NCBI GenBank assembly: GCA_013433145.1
Contig: CM024181.1
Coordinates: forward strand, 3,286,001-3,350,000
From: Ascaris suum
Lineage: Eukaryota; Nematoda; Chromadorea; Rhabditida; Ascarididae
Reading direction: 5' to 3'
DNA: 64,000 bases
Shown here one piece after another: positions 1-13,722 of the stretch. Under the pieces are notes generated by a model that saw only the letters and a program-made list of their open reading frames with translations, did no database searches and was not told the DNA's origin. Made by a program: the position numbers and the translations under genes. Each line of letters starts with the position of its first letter. The stretch's first letter is position 1.

Positions 1-2021
1 ATAGTGGAAGAGAGGGAGTGCTTACAAGGTTTTTAATGGATATGAAATCTTAGTAAAGTAAACGCTCAGAGCAGTGGAAGTGGTTTTTTGTTGATTTATA
101 AGAGGTGAAGTTTTAAAGAAAGAGGTGTGTCTCGGTAAACGATTTTTTCTAAATTGGAATTGAAGGTACTATTTAAATAAGTTGTTTTTATCTAGAGACT
201 AGTGTTCGCTTCGTTTGAGCCTCGCTTCTTCTTCTTCGCCTTTCATGAGGGGTGGAGGAGATTTATGTATATGTAGTTGAGGCCTATTGTTTTTCAAGGA
301 TGAAATTGCTTATTGCTGAGTCTTTATTGGAGAATTTTACGTCGACATCCTCTGGGTTAGAGTGTTTTTAAAGGTATGGCGAGACGGAATCCTTGAGGAA
401 AATAAGACAGCTTTTATTTTATTTTCACTTTTTGTGTCTCATTTTCGATCAGTGGAATATATCAGTGATTTGTGGTTAATCGCGATTAAGAATGTGTAGG
501 AGTCTTCTGCCAAAGTATCGCTCGTTCTTCGCTTCTTTTTCGGCATTGTTCGTTCGCTATAAATTTATCAGCGTCTCATAAGTGCTCGTTAATGCGTTGA
601 TCATTGCTGACCATATTTAATTCAATTGGTTCTATTGGCATTTTTCGCTTGGATCGTTCTAATTTGGACAATTGGACGTGAATTCTGCATGTGTGTTTTA
701 GAAGCAGTGAAAAGAAGGCAGTTTTAAACGTCTTTTTGTGAAAAGTTTTTTATTTCTCTGAGCATATGAAAGGTGTAGATTTTCTCTATGTTTTAGAAAT
801 AGCAAAAAATAAAGTAATATTAATTCAAATTGCTTTTGGGGGTGGTATTATAGATATTGACGTAGATGGAGAGTTGTAAAGGTTGTACAGTGATGCGTCT
901 TTGTGTTAAGTTCGGCAAGTCAGGCGAGAGAGGAATTGCAAGGGTCGGGGGAAGGGAGGTGGTTGCTAAGTGAGTGAGGAGGGCCACTCTGCATCTGTTA
1001 TCGGTCCATATCAACGAGACGTGTGATACTAACGAAAGTGGAGCTTTGCTTCTGACATCTAATTTTTCTTCCTGAGAGTGCAGCCAGTTTTGTTCCCTTC
1101 TGTGGCTGCCTGTGGGATCAATACGTTTTTATAGGATCTCGGGAAAGCGTTATTTTGTATGGTTCAATGCTTTCTTATTTGCCATTGGTAAGCAAGACGT
1201 CTAAGGAAGAACGCAGTTGCTGTTGCGTTCACGTGTGGTGGAGTGCTTTAGTTCAGGCGCTCAAACAGCCTTAAATATTGCTCCGAATGGTGCACGTGAA
1301 AATATTGTGATCTGATCTTGTTCCTGGGAATTGAATCTGTTTGTTTAACGACGTGATGGAGATGTATTATTCTTGTATCGCCTTTTTTCGCCAGTAAGAT
1401 ATATTTGAGTGCTTTCTGTTCCCGGTCGATTGAAATTCTGCTGGGCAACGTGCCAACTATAAAGTAAATTGTCAGGATATGGGGTGTTCTCATTCAATGA
1501 GAAGCTTTCGTAACGTTCATCAGACGTGAATTTTTCATTGGGAATTCCTGGGGATTTCGTCCCGAATATTTGTGCATTTGTGCGTTCAACCGAAAAGATT
1601 TTATTGAGTGTAACAATCGTTTTTTTTCTTTTCTGAGACTTTTCTTTTATTGTCTCTATAAAGTGCCACATTCAATCCTCAGAAGAATACACGTGTGCAG
1701 AGATTTTAGGGAGTCATTCTTTACAGGGGGAGATGTGATGGGATCCTTTTTAAAGTGTGTTGAGCAAACTTGTGTGTTTTGAAGACATTGAGTGGGATAA
1801 TGGTTTTGGTTATTTGGAGGCGTTTTTGTATTCATTCGGCTATCTTTTAGATAGATATGCAATTATATTGCTTTTAGAGGCCTTATTCTTGGGAAGCATT
1901 GAGTTCGATTTGGTTTTAAACGTCGTGCAAGTTTGCGCCTCTTGCATGGTGTTTGTTGCTAATTGTTGACTGTGTTGTTATTTATCGATTTTCTCTTAGC
2001 CGTGTAGCGCATATCGGATGT

Positions 2022-2109
<88 letters not shown>

Positions 2110-2595
2110 TATATTTATATATTTATATATTTATATATTTTTTGTATATTTACATATGTATATATATTTTATTTGCTGTGCACTGTGGAAGTGCATACGT
2201 ATATCTGTTTACATGTATATACATATACGTGCGTTCTGTTAATGTGTATGTCGTGTTTTTCCTCTCCATTGCAACGGAATATTGGTTTTATGTGTTCGTT
2301 GATCGCGGTTTGCTGAGCAGTGAGAAGATACAAGGTTCCAACTGTGATTCCGTTTCCACAAAAAAGTTCAAGCCATCAGCTGTTTGATGTCTTCTTTTAC
2401 CACTCCATTAAATGGTCGTTGGTTTTCGTAGATCTTCGCTTGCCTTGTCCTCCCCTCTCCTTCATTTCCCGTTCTCCTTTCGGTTCTTCTTGCCCCTCTC
2501 TACTATTCGATTGCCTTCATGAAATATTTCCCTAAATCAAGGCAGTTTATTTGCAAGGGAATTTATCAGTTGATTAATGATTTGTTTGTTTTCAG
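1..2595 (+). other. Intron (3' part) of the CCT-5 gene
   Basis: No exon was recognised here on either strand. About 107 N-terminal CCT-epsilon residues, including the GDGTT ATP-site segment, must be encoded upstream. Nothing resembling them is readable in these 2.6 kb, so they lie left of the window and this is the 3' part of a long intron ending in TTTTCAG at 2595. The plus strand is visibly G/T-rich. The only distinct structure is the AT microsatellite at about 2025-2147. That the whole stretch is intron is inferred; an unrecognised upstream gene end is possible. Confidence 0.6.
2025..2147. repeat. AT dinucleotide microsatellite with TATATT-like tail
   Basis: About 35 uninterrupted AT units from 2025 to 2094 pass into interrupted TATATT/TATATTT units to about 2147. 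The tract lies in the intron before the first visible cct-5 exon. Open reading frames of alternating Ile and Tyr across it are artefacts. Confidence 0.95.
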
Positions 2596-5500
2596 TACTA
2601 GCGGGTGCACTTCTGGAACAAGCGGAAGCACTGTTAGACAAGGGCATTCATCCTATCAAAATCGCTGATGGGTTCGATTTGGCATGTAAAAAGGCACTCG
2701 ATACACTCGATGATGTTTCCGATGTGTTCCCAATCGAAAAACGTGAAATGCTTGTACAATCGGCAATCACCTCATTGGGATCGAAAGTGTTCGTTTACTC
2801 TTCTTTTTTTTCCTTTTTTTTTTCACGTACACATTGTATCTTGATTGCAATTGTTGTTTATTTGTTCGTTTTGCAAAATTTTACGTGCAAATTTCACTAT
2901 GCTAGGATTATAGCCATGCGTTTGTTTGCATGTACCACCGGTATATCATCCATTCCACATACAGCTTATTTGAAGCAGTTCATATCACTTAAAAATAGTT
3001 GAATTTTATAAATTAGCGAGTACTTTGTAGTGAAGAGAAGTACGAGTATCTGTGGAAGGTTTATGCGAGTGAGAGATCAGGTAAAATGTGGAAACGCATT
3101 ATTGACCATGTTCAGTTTTTTAAGCGGTGTATTAAAGCGCTTCGTTTGATAAGCAGTATTACAAAAGCGCGTACCGTGCCATTTTATTTAGCGCTCTCCT
3201 CTGATTTTATAAATGTATTGTGTTTTAAAATATTTGGTTATGTTTTACAATTCTTGCGAATTACTTTATTTTATTTCAGTTTAATCAGCGAAACATTCAT
3301 TAAAAAAATTATGGCAATTCTCGCTACCTTGAGGATTTATAATTCTTAGTGTAAGGCTTTGAATGCAATCACTGATTTAATGTTTTATGATTTAAAAACT
3401 CGCTCTTTGGGCTGCCCGTTTCGTGATTAGACCAAAATCCAGCGATCAGATGGCTGCACTAGTTGTGGCTACAATTGAAATTTGCATATTCAATAAATTT
3501 TGACTACAGAGTTTCTGAGTTTGTTGGCCGCTTGAGGAGGTGCAGCATATCATTTGCACGTATTCAGATGCCGTCCGACGTGCCTAAACTAGCGTGTCAG
3601 TGCGTTTGCTGAATTAATTGAAATGCACCCTATTGAAGCTCATTGATTTTGATGTGCACCCAGTTCGTTAACGTTCTAAAAATTCGTTGCATTGGTAGGA
3701 GCCTTTGTTAGCACTGACCGCATCCGCTTGGTCCGCACTAACCTTGCTGGGCAACGCCTGAGTTAGGTTTGATAGGCAACTCCGGAGTCAAATTGCTCGT
3801 GAATTTCATCAGCGTATTCAGTCTAGATGCATTTTTCGCACAAGATTGAAATGCTTTTTTATTGCCGGAATTTTTTTCGAATATGTGGATAAGTTTCTGG
3901 AGAATCTGGCTATATGATTGGTGAGCGTTGTTGCTTTTTCGTCTGGTCTAGTTTATTACTTATGGTAAAAGGTGAAAGATTGATTTTTCGAGTGGTGAAA
4001 GATTTTAACGAAAAACGATTGATTTGACTTATTATTTATCACTTCAAAAGTGAGCAGAGTGCCTGTATGCTTTGTTAAATGATTTCTAAGAAAATCAAAA
4101 AATTAATTGCCGTCGAAGGAAGTTTCTTTTAAAAGGACAAATTGCGATGAAGTCATAATATTAATATTAATAGGGAATAGTAGTGTGTACGTCATTTAAA
4201 TGTTTCATCGAATGATGGGAAGAGAAAAACACAGTTGTTTTTGGTGATTTGAGAGAGGGGAAATCGAGTAGGTAGATCGTCAGAGAGAGGCGGGATATTA
4301 TTGGAAAAGATGCTGTTGACAGGTGTTTGTTTTTAAATATGCTAAAAAAGTGGTCATACTGAGTGCAGCAATGATTTTGATCAAAGATTAACCTCGTCAG
4401 TTGCCTCGCATCGTTGTGTACGTTCGAATGACGTCAAAAGTGCGGTGACTTTCGCCCACAAACCGCCTGCATTTTTTCCCCGCAATTTCCCGTTTAACTT
4501 TTTGAATTGGCTTCGATATTAAAGTGATGGTTGGTTGATGTCTTACTGGTGAAAAGTTGCATGAGAGAGGATAATTATACCGTAAGGAGGCGATTTTTTA
4601 GTTTGGTATTGCCACGAAAACTGCGCCATTAAAGCGGATGGCTGACTTTAATTGGATTTTTGTTGCGTTTTGTCTTATTTTTTACATCTTTTTTCATTTA
4701 TCAGGAAGCAGCTATGCCGATATTTTCTCAATCATTGCCGATGTTAGGTAGTTGGCACAAACAAGACTTATATTTGACGTGTTAAGTGCTAATTTTGGAA
4801 CATTGTCGTGTTGTCGACGCTGGTTCGGGTACTTTGATTTCCGGTACTCATTTGTTTGAGATCACGAAGGCCACATTGCCGTCCTTCGGGAATCTGAGTA
4901 AAAAGTTAAGAAAGGATCGGCGTTTCAGTATTTTTGGGCCGAAGCCGGATTCATATATAGCACTAGTATTTACGTGTCCCATGACTACTTGTTCGTGTTA
5001 TAAAGTGGGTGGAATTAATGAATGGGTGGGCCAATCCGTTGCTAGGTGAGTCCGAGACGCGGAAATGACCCAAGCTTTGAGGATGGAAAAGAAATCTGCT
5101 GAATGTTATATCGAATGAAATGTTCCTTAGCGTAGAGAAGGGATCGTATGTTAGCGTTTTTGCTATCATTTTTGCAATCGTGGGAATAGCGTTTGTGTGA
5201 AACAATCTCTTATCTATAAACACATCCATATGTTTATTGCCGTTTTTAAGTTTTATTTTTGTTATTGCGTTAAAGGTGTCCGGCTATTTGTGCGGCAAAT
5301 TGAATAGGAAAATTGAAGTACCAAAGATGAGTGAGATGGTGCTATCGCTGTTTAAAGGCTAGGCATTCTCTTAGTTATTGTTCTCTTGTAGTATAGTGGT
5401 TTGGAAGAATCATTTGTAGTGTTGAAAATAAAGAATTTGAAAGTGAGTTTGAGTTAGAGGTCACAAAAAGTGTTATTTTGGGGTTCCTATATGGCACAAT

Positions 5501-8500
5501 AATGAGAATAATATAAACATGTTGTTCATTGGAATCGGTTTATTAACAGATGCTCCAGACAGTTGTTTGTTTGGCGCATAGATAGCTGACTACAAAGAGC
5601 TGGAGCAGGTGAGAAAAGGATGGGGGATGGCTTCCTTCGCCCTCTGTTCTCCTTTTCCCTTCTTCTGCTTACTCCGCATCCACCTCCCCTCTTTCTCACC
5701 ATCTTTCCTCATTAGGATCGCTGGGTGTTGTGGGGAGAAAAGAATGCAGATAGTCGAAGGAAGAAAAGCAAAAATCAATGAAAAAAAATTACTGATCCGT
5801 TTCTCTTTAGTATTTTATTGCAGTATTCGCTTTGCTAAGCAAAGTAAAGTATGAAATAACCTAAAAATGTTATTGCAAGATAATACTGAATAAATTGCGC
5901 GGCTCCATTCCCTAAAAATCGATTGCACTGAGTTGGAATACGATAACTGCTGATGTATTAGAATTAATAACTAGTAGTATTTTATTATAAGTAAGGAATT
6001 CCGATGCGTTTCATTCGAGTACATTCCTGTCGTTTAGTCTGCATCGGTCGGGCTAGTGTTTCAATGTTCTAACACTTCCACTGATCGATTTTGTAGGTTT
6101 ACTGACAAATTTCTGGATGAAAGTCGACAACATGAATATCATTTGTAATCGTAATTCTATATCCTATTCGATAATTCTTTGCGTTATCTTTTCCCATTGA
6201 GCAAGTTGGAGAAAGACCGAATTGTTCATGTGTCCCTTTTTTGAAATTATTGCTTGATGGGTGTTCTAATGAGGAGCTGTCTTAGTGTAAATCGCTGTGT
6301 GAGGCAATTGGCCGAGATTGCCGTCGATGCGGTACTGTCGGTGGCCGATCTCGAGAAAAAAGATGTGGATTTCGAATTGATCAAGGTGGAGGCAAAGGTT
6401 GGAGCTCGTTTGGAGGATACGTGCCTTGTTAAAGGTGTTGTCATCGATAAGACAATGAGTCATCCACAAATGCCAAAGGTATTTCTTTGTACTCCGTTCG
6501 TGTAACTACTTTTCTATCTTCCTCCTGCTGTTATAACCACTGTCTTTATTCTCACTCCCCCTTAAACGTCATCCACAAAGTCCTCCCCCACCGTTGCTAT
6601 TTAAGCGGATATTTTTTGCTGTGTGTCTCAATTCTAGGTAATACGGTAGATGACTGCTCAGGGAAGTGGCTGCGAAAATGTGTTAGGTGCCTTATAAACA
6701 GATTACCATGTTATGTGATCCTGAAGTAGTTCGCGGTGAGCGTTGATATCCCGCACTCGTGTCGTAATTGCTTGTTGGTAATTTCATTTTCAGTGTTTTT
6801 ACTCTTTACATCGTAATTGCTTCCTCTCTACCTCAATGTGTACGTCTTTACGTGCTCCCTTTGGGTTGGCGAAATGCCATTATTGTATTATTTGGCAAGA
6901 TGCCATTCATATAAAATTTGGCACGATGTCATTAATATGTTTTTTATCGCGTCTTATTAGCAATGTTTTGATTAAACGAAATGATAAGAAACACTAAAGC
7001 AAGTTTTACTCTTTAATAAATAGCTGTCATTATTATAGGTATTGGCTGTTATTTAAATATGCTCAGTTCTTGCAAAAAAATGCCCTATTACGCACAATTC
7101 AAGACTTGTTGACGATTTGTGAAACCGGTTGCTAAAATGAGCGTGATTGCAAAAGCGCATATCGTGCCGCCTCCGTGATGTGTTTTCCTACTCTTTTTCT
7201 TAGATGGAAGCTTGCATGACGAATGCTTTGATGAATGAGATGCGAGAGAGAAGTGCGTTACGGAAATGATGAAATTCTTTTTATTTTTTTATTTTGATTT
7301 TCAATTTTTTATTTTGAGAAAAGAATAGCGCGTTTCCACATAGGAGCTCTCGGACACGGGCGGGGTCCTATTGTTTGGGGTGGAGTGAAGATTGTTTCGA
7401 GAAGAGTCTATAAATGGGAAGTGTTTATGTTGTTGAATGATTTTAGGAGTTGAGAGACGTGAAAATCGCTATCCTCACTTGCCCTTTCGAGCCACCAAAA
7501 CCGAAGACGAAGCATAAGCTAGACATAACGTCATCGGAAGATTTCCTCAAATTGCGCCAATACGAGAAGGAGACCTTTGAAACAATGATCAAACAGGTAT
7601 GTCATCGATGCGATTTATACTACAGTGGTTCTCTTTTTTTGTACCGCTTTGATGCGTACTTTTATGTGATCTTTAATGGTAATGTAACGATATGGCTTTC
7701 AAAAGTATTTTATTCGGTCTTCAAACCAATCGGGTGCCACTACGAATAAAGGGGAGCGTTCGCAAAATCAGCTTTCTCTCTTCTCCTCCTCCCTCTGGAA
7801 TTTTTTTGAGGTGATTCGTTGTAAAATTGACGGATGCAGAGAAATTTGTTCTTGGATATTGGAACAAATTTTTTGTTATGTTAGTTTTAATTTGAATACA
7901 TCCTTCATAGCAGCGTATTCTTGGAAAAGAGTGTCGTGGTCATATATAGTGCTTGTCCATATTAAGGGATGGTTGAAGAAGTTGTTAAAATATTTCGAAG
8001 TTGCGAGATGGGGAGCAGCGATCCGCTATACGGTGAAGGAAAACTTGATGCGCGCAATCGTCAATAAAAGAACCGAGTGTGTGATAAGGAATAGGCGCGT
8101 TGCTGAGTCATTGATTCAAATATAAAAACATAAAAAATTAGCAAATAAAAATAACGGCATCACGAGTTGATGTGATCGTTTGTGATTTGTGTGTGTTTCG
8201 TCTCGTATGCTCACTGATAATTTAGCTGTTATTATTTGTTGTTGAAATGAAATTGCATTAATTATCTACGCAGAAATTAATATCTAACGCTGATTGATTT
8301 ATAGTGGAATATGTCGACGCGTGGTTGTAGTTGTAATCGAATTTGTAGCATAATTGGCTAAGGCTGTATTTATGGCGTACGGTAATTGTTATCAACAGCA
8401 CTTGTGGTGTGTATTGGAGATTCAATGCGGCGGTAATAGTTTCTTGCGAAGGGGGATAAGAAGGGGGTATGGAGAAGTGGGAGTGGGGGAGGGGTAGTCG

Positions 8501-11500
8501 GCGGCTTTGGAAGTGCACGAGGCGGACGTTTGCGCCATGGATCTCTTGATGAAGACAATAAGTAGTGATTTCTGTAGCGCAAATGCCCTCGCAACGAGTA
8601 AGACATGATTGCAGGTAAAAGATAGTGGAGCGGGATTGGCGATCTGTCAATGGGGTTTTGATGATGAGGCAAATCATCTGCTACATGCTCATAATCTGCC
8701 GGCGGTAAGATGGGTAGGAGGACCTGAAATCGAGCTGATCGCGATCGCCACCAATGCGCGTATCGTGCCAAGATTTTCCGAATTATCTGCGGAGAAACTT
8801 GGGAGTGCGGGCCTCGTTCGCGAAATGAGTTTCGGCACTGCCAAGGTTAGTTTCTTGCGATGCAAGGAGTGCTGAGATAGTGATCGAAACTTTCACTATT
8901 GGAGAGGTAATTTGATGGCGTTACGATTGTGGAGATGCCATTTTATGTGTTACATTAGGGCTTTTCACACTTCATTCACTTTCGATAGCGAGAGACAAGT
9001 TTGTGTCACAGAAGTATTCATCTATTTTCTCCTTTCTTAAAGATTTTGAAATTTATAGCCATGATGGTTTTAAGGATCGGATGCTATGCATCGAGAAGTG
9101 TCCAAATCATCGTGCGGTGACGATCTTCATTCGAGGAGGCAATAAGATGATTATTGATGAAGCTAAACGCTCAATGAACGACGCCCTATGTGTAGTGCGC
9201 AATCTGATCAAGGACAATCGAGTTGTGTATGGGGGAGGTGCGGCTGAAATATCCTGTTCACTTGCGGTTGCCAGCGAGGCTGACAAGGTTATTTTCACTG
9301 TTCGAGCATCGTATATGTATTTACATATTTACATATTTGTTTTTTTAAAATTTATTTATTATGTGCGTTAGACCAAATGATGCAAATTTTTCCAAATGCA
9401 GAACTTTATGTCATGACGTAGTGTTCCTTGTGATGCGTAAATGATCAAGATAAATGCCTTCGTGAGCAAACACAAACCTGTTCTGTCTGGATCATCTTCA
9501 GTTAAAAGCACTTCCAGGTGCTTTTTGTTTTGCTCATTCGAATCGATTTTCGAATGGAACTGATCTTCGATGCTTTTCCATTATGAATGCCCTTTTTAAT
9601 AGGTACTCCTTAGCAAGAGATGATTTTCTATTGCAAACACCAACATTTCGATCTGAGTGATCTATAGATGGTTTTCGTTCAAGGCGTTGACATCATCAAT
9701 GAGTTTTGCGTTGGAAGTTGTCGTACTGTTGTCAAATAATTCAATTCGGTATAACTAAGCAAAGAAACCAAAAAGCAATCTTGTTATAGCACTTTAAATC
9801 TGATAGAAATATTCTGAGATTGAGTGTTTATTGAATGTTCGTTCGCTTCAAAAATAGTTTAACGTTATTCGTTGCGACGACGAATCGTACGAAAGCCTCG
9901 AGGATGGCTTCGAGGTTTTGCATTGAAGTGGAGAACACATTCCTTTAAGATGCTGAGTAATGACAACACGGTTGCTTAAAATATGTCGGAATATCGTTAC
10001 AAATATCTAATTTAAGTTTAATTCATGCGATTGGTTTCTTCCTCGAGGAACCTGAGAGCAAGGGAAAGAAACAAGATACATATTATGTGATAGTCTAGCA
10101 TTCTGCTATTTAATTATTTACTGTTTTTCATTTCGCACTATTCCTCCATATTTTGGAAAAAGGATGCAAATAATAATGAGCAATTGTGTGGCTTTTAATT
10201 TAAACGATATGGCTTTCAGATCGAAGGTGTGGAGCAATATGCGTTCAGAGCATTCGCGGATGCACTGGAATGCATCCCGATGGCGCTAGCTGAGAACTCC
10301 GGTTTGTCTCCCATCGACACAGTAACGGACTTGAAGGCAAAACATATCCAACAGTCGAATCCGCGACTTGGCGTTGATTGCACTTTTGCCGGAACGAACG
10401 GTGTGTTTGCTTGGCATGTAGGGTTATTTGATTTGTGCGGTATGGTCTAAACTAGAAGAGGGGAATTATTTCCTCTTTATCTATGACAGATGAAGATAGG
10501 GACAGTAATTGTGCAACATCCGCCTCAGTTAGGTAACATGATGTGTGCTAACTTCAGCCGCCGTGCATCTACGGCGGTTCAGCTTATTCTTTTTTTCCGG
10601 TTAGAATGGTGAAATTTATAGCTTGAAGCACAGTTCTAGGATGTTGCAGCCATGATGTTGAGCGATTTCTAAACTGTATAAGGCGTTGGAAAGTATTGCT
10701 GAAGGACAAACAGGTGAAACTGTTGTCACGAAAAGAGTGGAGGAATGGCTCGTGTGTTCCAGGTGAAGTCCTGGGGCTCTGCAGAGGCAAGCAGTTAGTT
10801 CAGTGATGTGCGAGGATTAGCGTACCATTTTTTGAAGTTTTGAATGGTTCATCATTTTGCTTTCTAGATATGCGCGAACAGAAGGTTATGGAAACTCTGT
10901 TGTCGAAGAAAGAACAGATCTCTCTTGCAACACAGGTTCGCTAATGAATTAATTGTTATCCAGATTACTCTGTTGTCTTTATAGATAAAATGGTTTGTTC
11001 TGTAAGCTAGAGGTGCAATGTGTTCAGTTTTACACGGTGGACACCTGTATGCGGTTGTATTTCGTCATCTTTTGTCTTTCTTTTTCAAAGGAAGTGTCCC
11101 GTTTAATGTCCTTTTATGCCTTTCCTTAGTGTCGGTTGACACTAAAGAATGCCTGTGCGTAGGTTCGAGTTCTTAGAATCCATAATTGTTTTATGCTAAT
11201 TCTTGTTGGTGATCGTTGATGGAGTAGAGTTTCGCTAATAGAAACAGCGGAAATTACAGAAAGTTTATGGGCCGCTTTTTAGAGGAGTGAGAAAGCTGTT
11301 ATTTTTGTTCGCTTTCGAGGATATAATTTTCGACAAACGAGTGCTGATATAACACACGTAGAAGTTTATAACACATATTTGCTTTGATATTCGCAACATT
11401 GTAACACACGTTTGTTTTTTTTTTTCTGATTTAACATATATATCTGTTGTTTTTGTTGCTTTGTTTTTCTCAACAAGGGTTGGGGATTGTCCATGATGAT

Positions 11501-11618
11501 ACGGATGTGAAGTGTAGAGATTTAAATGATAACCGGGAATTTTCAGGTAGTGCGCATGGTTTTGAAAATCGATGACGTACGGGTGCCTGATGACGATAAC
11601 AGAAGCTACGCGATGTGA
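2596..11618 (+). CDS. cct-5: T-complex protein 1 subunit epsilon (CCT-5), 5'-partial, 8 exons visible
   Basis: Epsilon subunit of the cytosolic TRiC/CCT chaperonin, which folds actin, tubulin and other proteins in an ATP-driven double ring. Exons: 2596-2788, 6286-6478, 7447-7596, 8615-8845, 9075-9287, 10220-10400, 10868-10935, 11547-11618 (TGA). All junction phases agree, and the 432 whole codons before the stop match human CCT5 from about residue 108 to its end. Landmarks in order: [49 protein letters not shown] and [14 protein letters not shown] (apical, epsilon-specific), [19 protein letters not shown] (C-terminal ATP-site loop), [10 protein letters not shown], and VLKIDDV near the end. 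The N-terminal equatorial exons with GDGTT are outside the window. The first visible intron is 3.5 kb. The intron before 9075 ends in AAG rather than CAG. Nothing suggests a pseudogene. The atf-7-like gene follows in the same orientation. Confidence 0.97.
6866..6943. repeat. Three imperfect copies of a 26-bp tandem repeat
   Basis: Units begin at 6866, 6892 and 6918, each with TTGGC followed by A/C/G-ATGYCATT and an AT-rich tail, giving an exact 26-bp period. The array lies in the cct-5 intron 6479-7446. No function is apparent. Confidence 0.8.
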
Positions 11619-11859
11619 TGCTGATAGTTTTATGCAGAAATGTTTTTATGACTTAACGCACTGCTTCTCATTCCCTTTTTCCCTGTTATTCCGCCTTTGT
11701 TTTTTCTCTCCTTTCCTCATTTTTTGCTCCCCCCACCCTCGCCACCTCACCCTATGCTGACCCACCATTGTTTACGCAAATTTTAGCAAAAGCTTTATTT
11801 TGAGCCATCAGCCCTTCAACTGAGTGCATTGTTGCTTATTATTGTCGTGTTTTACGCGT

Positions 11860-11865
11860 AATAAA
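11860..11865 (+). terminator. Poly(A) signal AATAAA, probable for cct-5
   Basis: A canonical AATAAA lies 242 bases after the cct-5 stop codon, followed by T-rich sequence. It is the first perfect hexamer downstream of the stop. Confidence 0.55.
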
Positions 11866-13697
11866 AGTATTATGCGCATAAATTTTGTTGTCTCTTTTAC
11901 TTATCGCCGTTATTTCGGCGCGATTTAAATACTGTTTTGTTTTCGCTTTTTTCGGCTTTATTTATTTATTTTATTGCGGTGTTTTCTGTGACGTCTCATC
12001 TAGCTGTTATAAGCAAGGGCGCGTGCGATGGCGTTATTCGATTTGAGCTTTGCAGTTTATGAGATTGGGAGGGAGGGGTGAGGGGGGGGGTTCAGATATC
12101 ATAGGCCATGGAAGAAGTTTAAATACATTCAAGGAACCACCAGGTTAGGTCGATTCGGGAAGTGATGATGAAGAGGGGGAGGGAGAGTTGACGTCGGAAT
12201 TTTTGATAGAAGAGTGGAGGGGAATGTTTGTCGGTGTGTTGTTTCTGATGAGTAGCATTGAAATTATAGAGAAGCATTAGAGATCATTGTTCGCTATAGG
12301 TGGCTAGAAAGACACTATAATGCAGTGCGGCATTAACAGATGCTATTTGAATGCGGCAATAATATGTGCTTCATGTGAGTTGATTGAGCGATTTTAACAT
12401 AAATAGGTGTGTTTTTCTGTGAAGAGATGGCGATCGTTGATTGCTAAGGTATTCATTCAGATTAAATCTGCAGGTAATTAAGTCGATTATAGCAATGGAA
12501 TATTGTGTAATTTGTTCTTGAATCGCATTGCGGCGAGTGCGATGTGATAATCTTTCAATCTATTATGTTGGAACGGAGAGAGGGACATTCGCTGAGATCT
12601 ATCTCGAATAGTATTCCAGGTATTACGTCAACTTTAGCGTCCGTCGATTATATGTTTTGTGAGCCAAGGAGGGATTGCTTGGCTGGATTTATATTTGCTT
12701 GTAACGATTGTGCTAAACATAATTGGCGATTTTTCTTTAATCTTTTTTTTCTATTATTGTGTTTAGGAGGTACGAATTTAGAATGAAGATTTACTATATT
12801 TTAAGGTTTTAAGGTTCATAACACGTGGAAGTGGAAGAAAAATGGGAAGCAAAATAGCTACATGGGGAAAATTTCGTTGCATTTGCAAGCATGTCGGAGA
12901 ATTTCATTTATATTGCAGTACATTTTCGAAGTGTTCACGGGTGTTTTTGATCGGATCTGTGCGATTTTCCTAGAATTTCTGACATTCCGAGCAACTTTGT
13001 AAAGAAATTAAGGGCTCGTTTTTCAAAGTTTAGGAAAAAGTTCTCAGGGATCAGTTTTTTTTTCTGGTTTCTTCAATTTTTTTGCAACAGAAAATGATCG
13101 ACGTCGAGATTCATCTCTAGATGCAGACAGCCTCACGTAGTGTTTGAGGTGTGACATTGCTGACGACAGATCTTTTGTGCCGTCTTCAAAAAATTCATAT
13201 ATGTGATCAGTTAGTTTAATGGTGAAATTGTGCAACGAAAGAAAGTAAAGAAGAGAGGAGATGGGGAAAGGGATGAACTATGGCGTTTGGTAACAAGCGT
13301 GAGAGCGTAGCACTTCTATTATTTGTATGAATTATGATATATGGTAATCGCATTTCATTGTACTTCGTGTTATTCGAGTGGAATCGGTACGATTTGTTGA
13401 ATAAAGAGAATATTGATGACTTGGTGCGCTTGCTTGTTATGCTCTGCAGGTGAAATGTTTCTCGGAATACTGACTCGTTGTCCTCCACCTTGCTGCCGCT
13501 CTGCTTCTTAAGCTTCTCTATCTTTTTTTCCCCTTCCGGTCCACTTGTTTATTATATATTTGTTTATTTGTGCGTTTGTTTAACACGTATTTATTTGTTT
13601 ATTCGTTTTGAATCGCAGTGATCGTTTGATTTACGAAATATTAAGTTCGTATTGAAACGATTCTGATAATATTGCTGCCATATGGGAATTTGATGAA

Positions 13698-13703
13698 TTT
13701 CAG
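13698..13703 (+). promoter_or_regulatory. Candidate splice or trans-splice acceptor before the bZIP start
   Basis: TTTCAG ends 19 bases before ATG 13723, with a second CAG at 13708-13710. The distance suits spliced-leader addition to a downstream gene transcribed in the same direction as cct-5. It could equally be a cis 3' splice site of an unseen 5' exon. Confidence 0.35.
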
Positions 13704-13722
13704 TAAACAGGTGGAAGACTGT

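Larger units (their letters stand above)
11619..13722 (+). other. cct-5 3'UTR and intergenic DNA before the bZIP gene
   Basis: This gap starts with the cct-5 3'UTR and its AATAAA. It holds a G9 run (12082-12090) and a purine-rich stretch at about 12060-12200. I see no exon of either neighbour. ATF2-type proteins of other animals have an N-terminal C2H2 finger; nothing like it is readable here or in exon 1. The gap ends at a TTTCAG (13698-13703) and a second CAG (13708-13710) close before the chosen ATG. Confidence 0.5.

Noticed and set aside
1953..2387. Open frames full of alternating Ile and Tyr here, at 40584-40784 and at 47370-47597
   Set aside because: They are translations of the AT microsatellites and have no other coding evidence.
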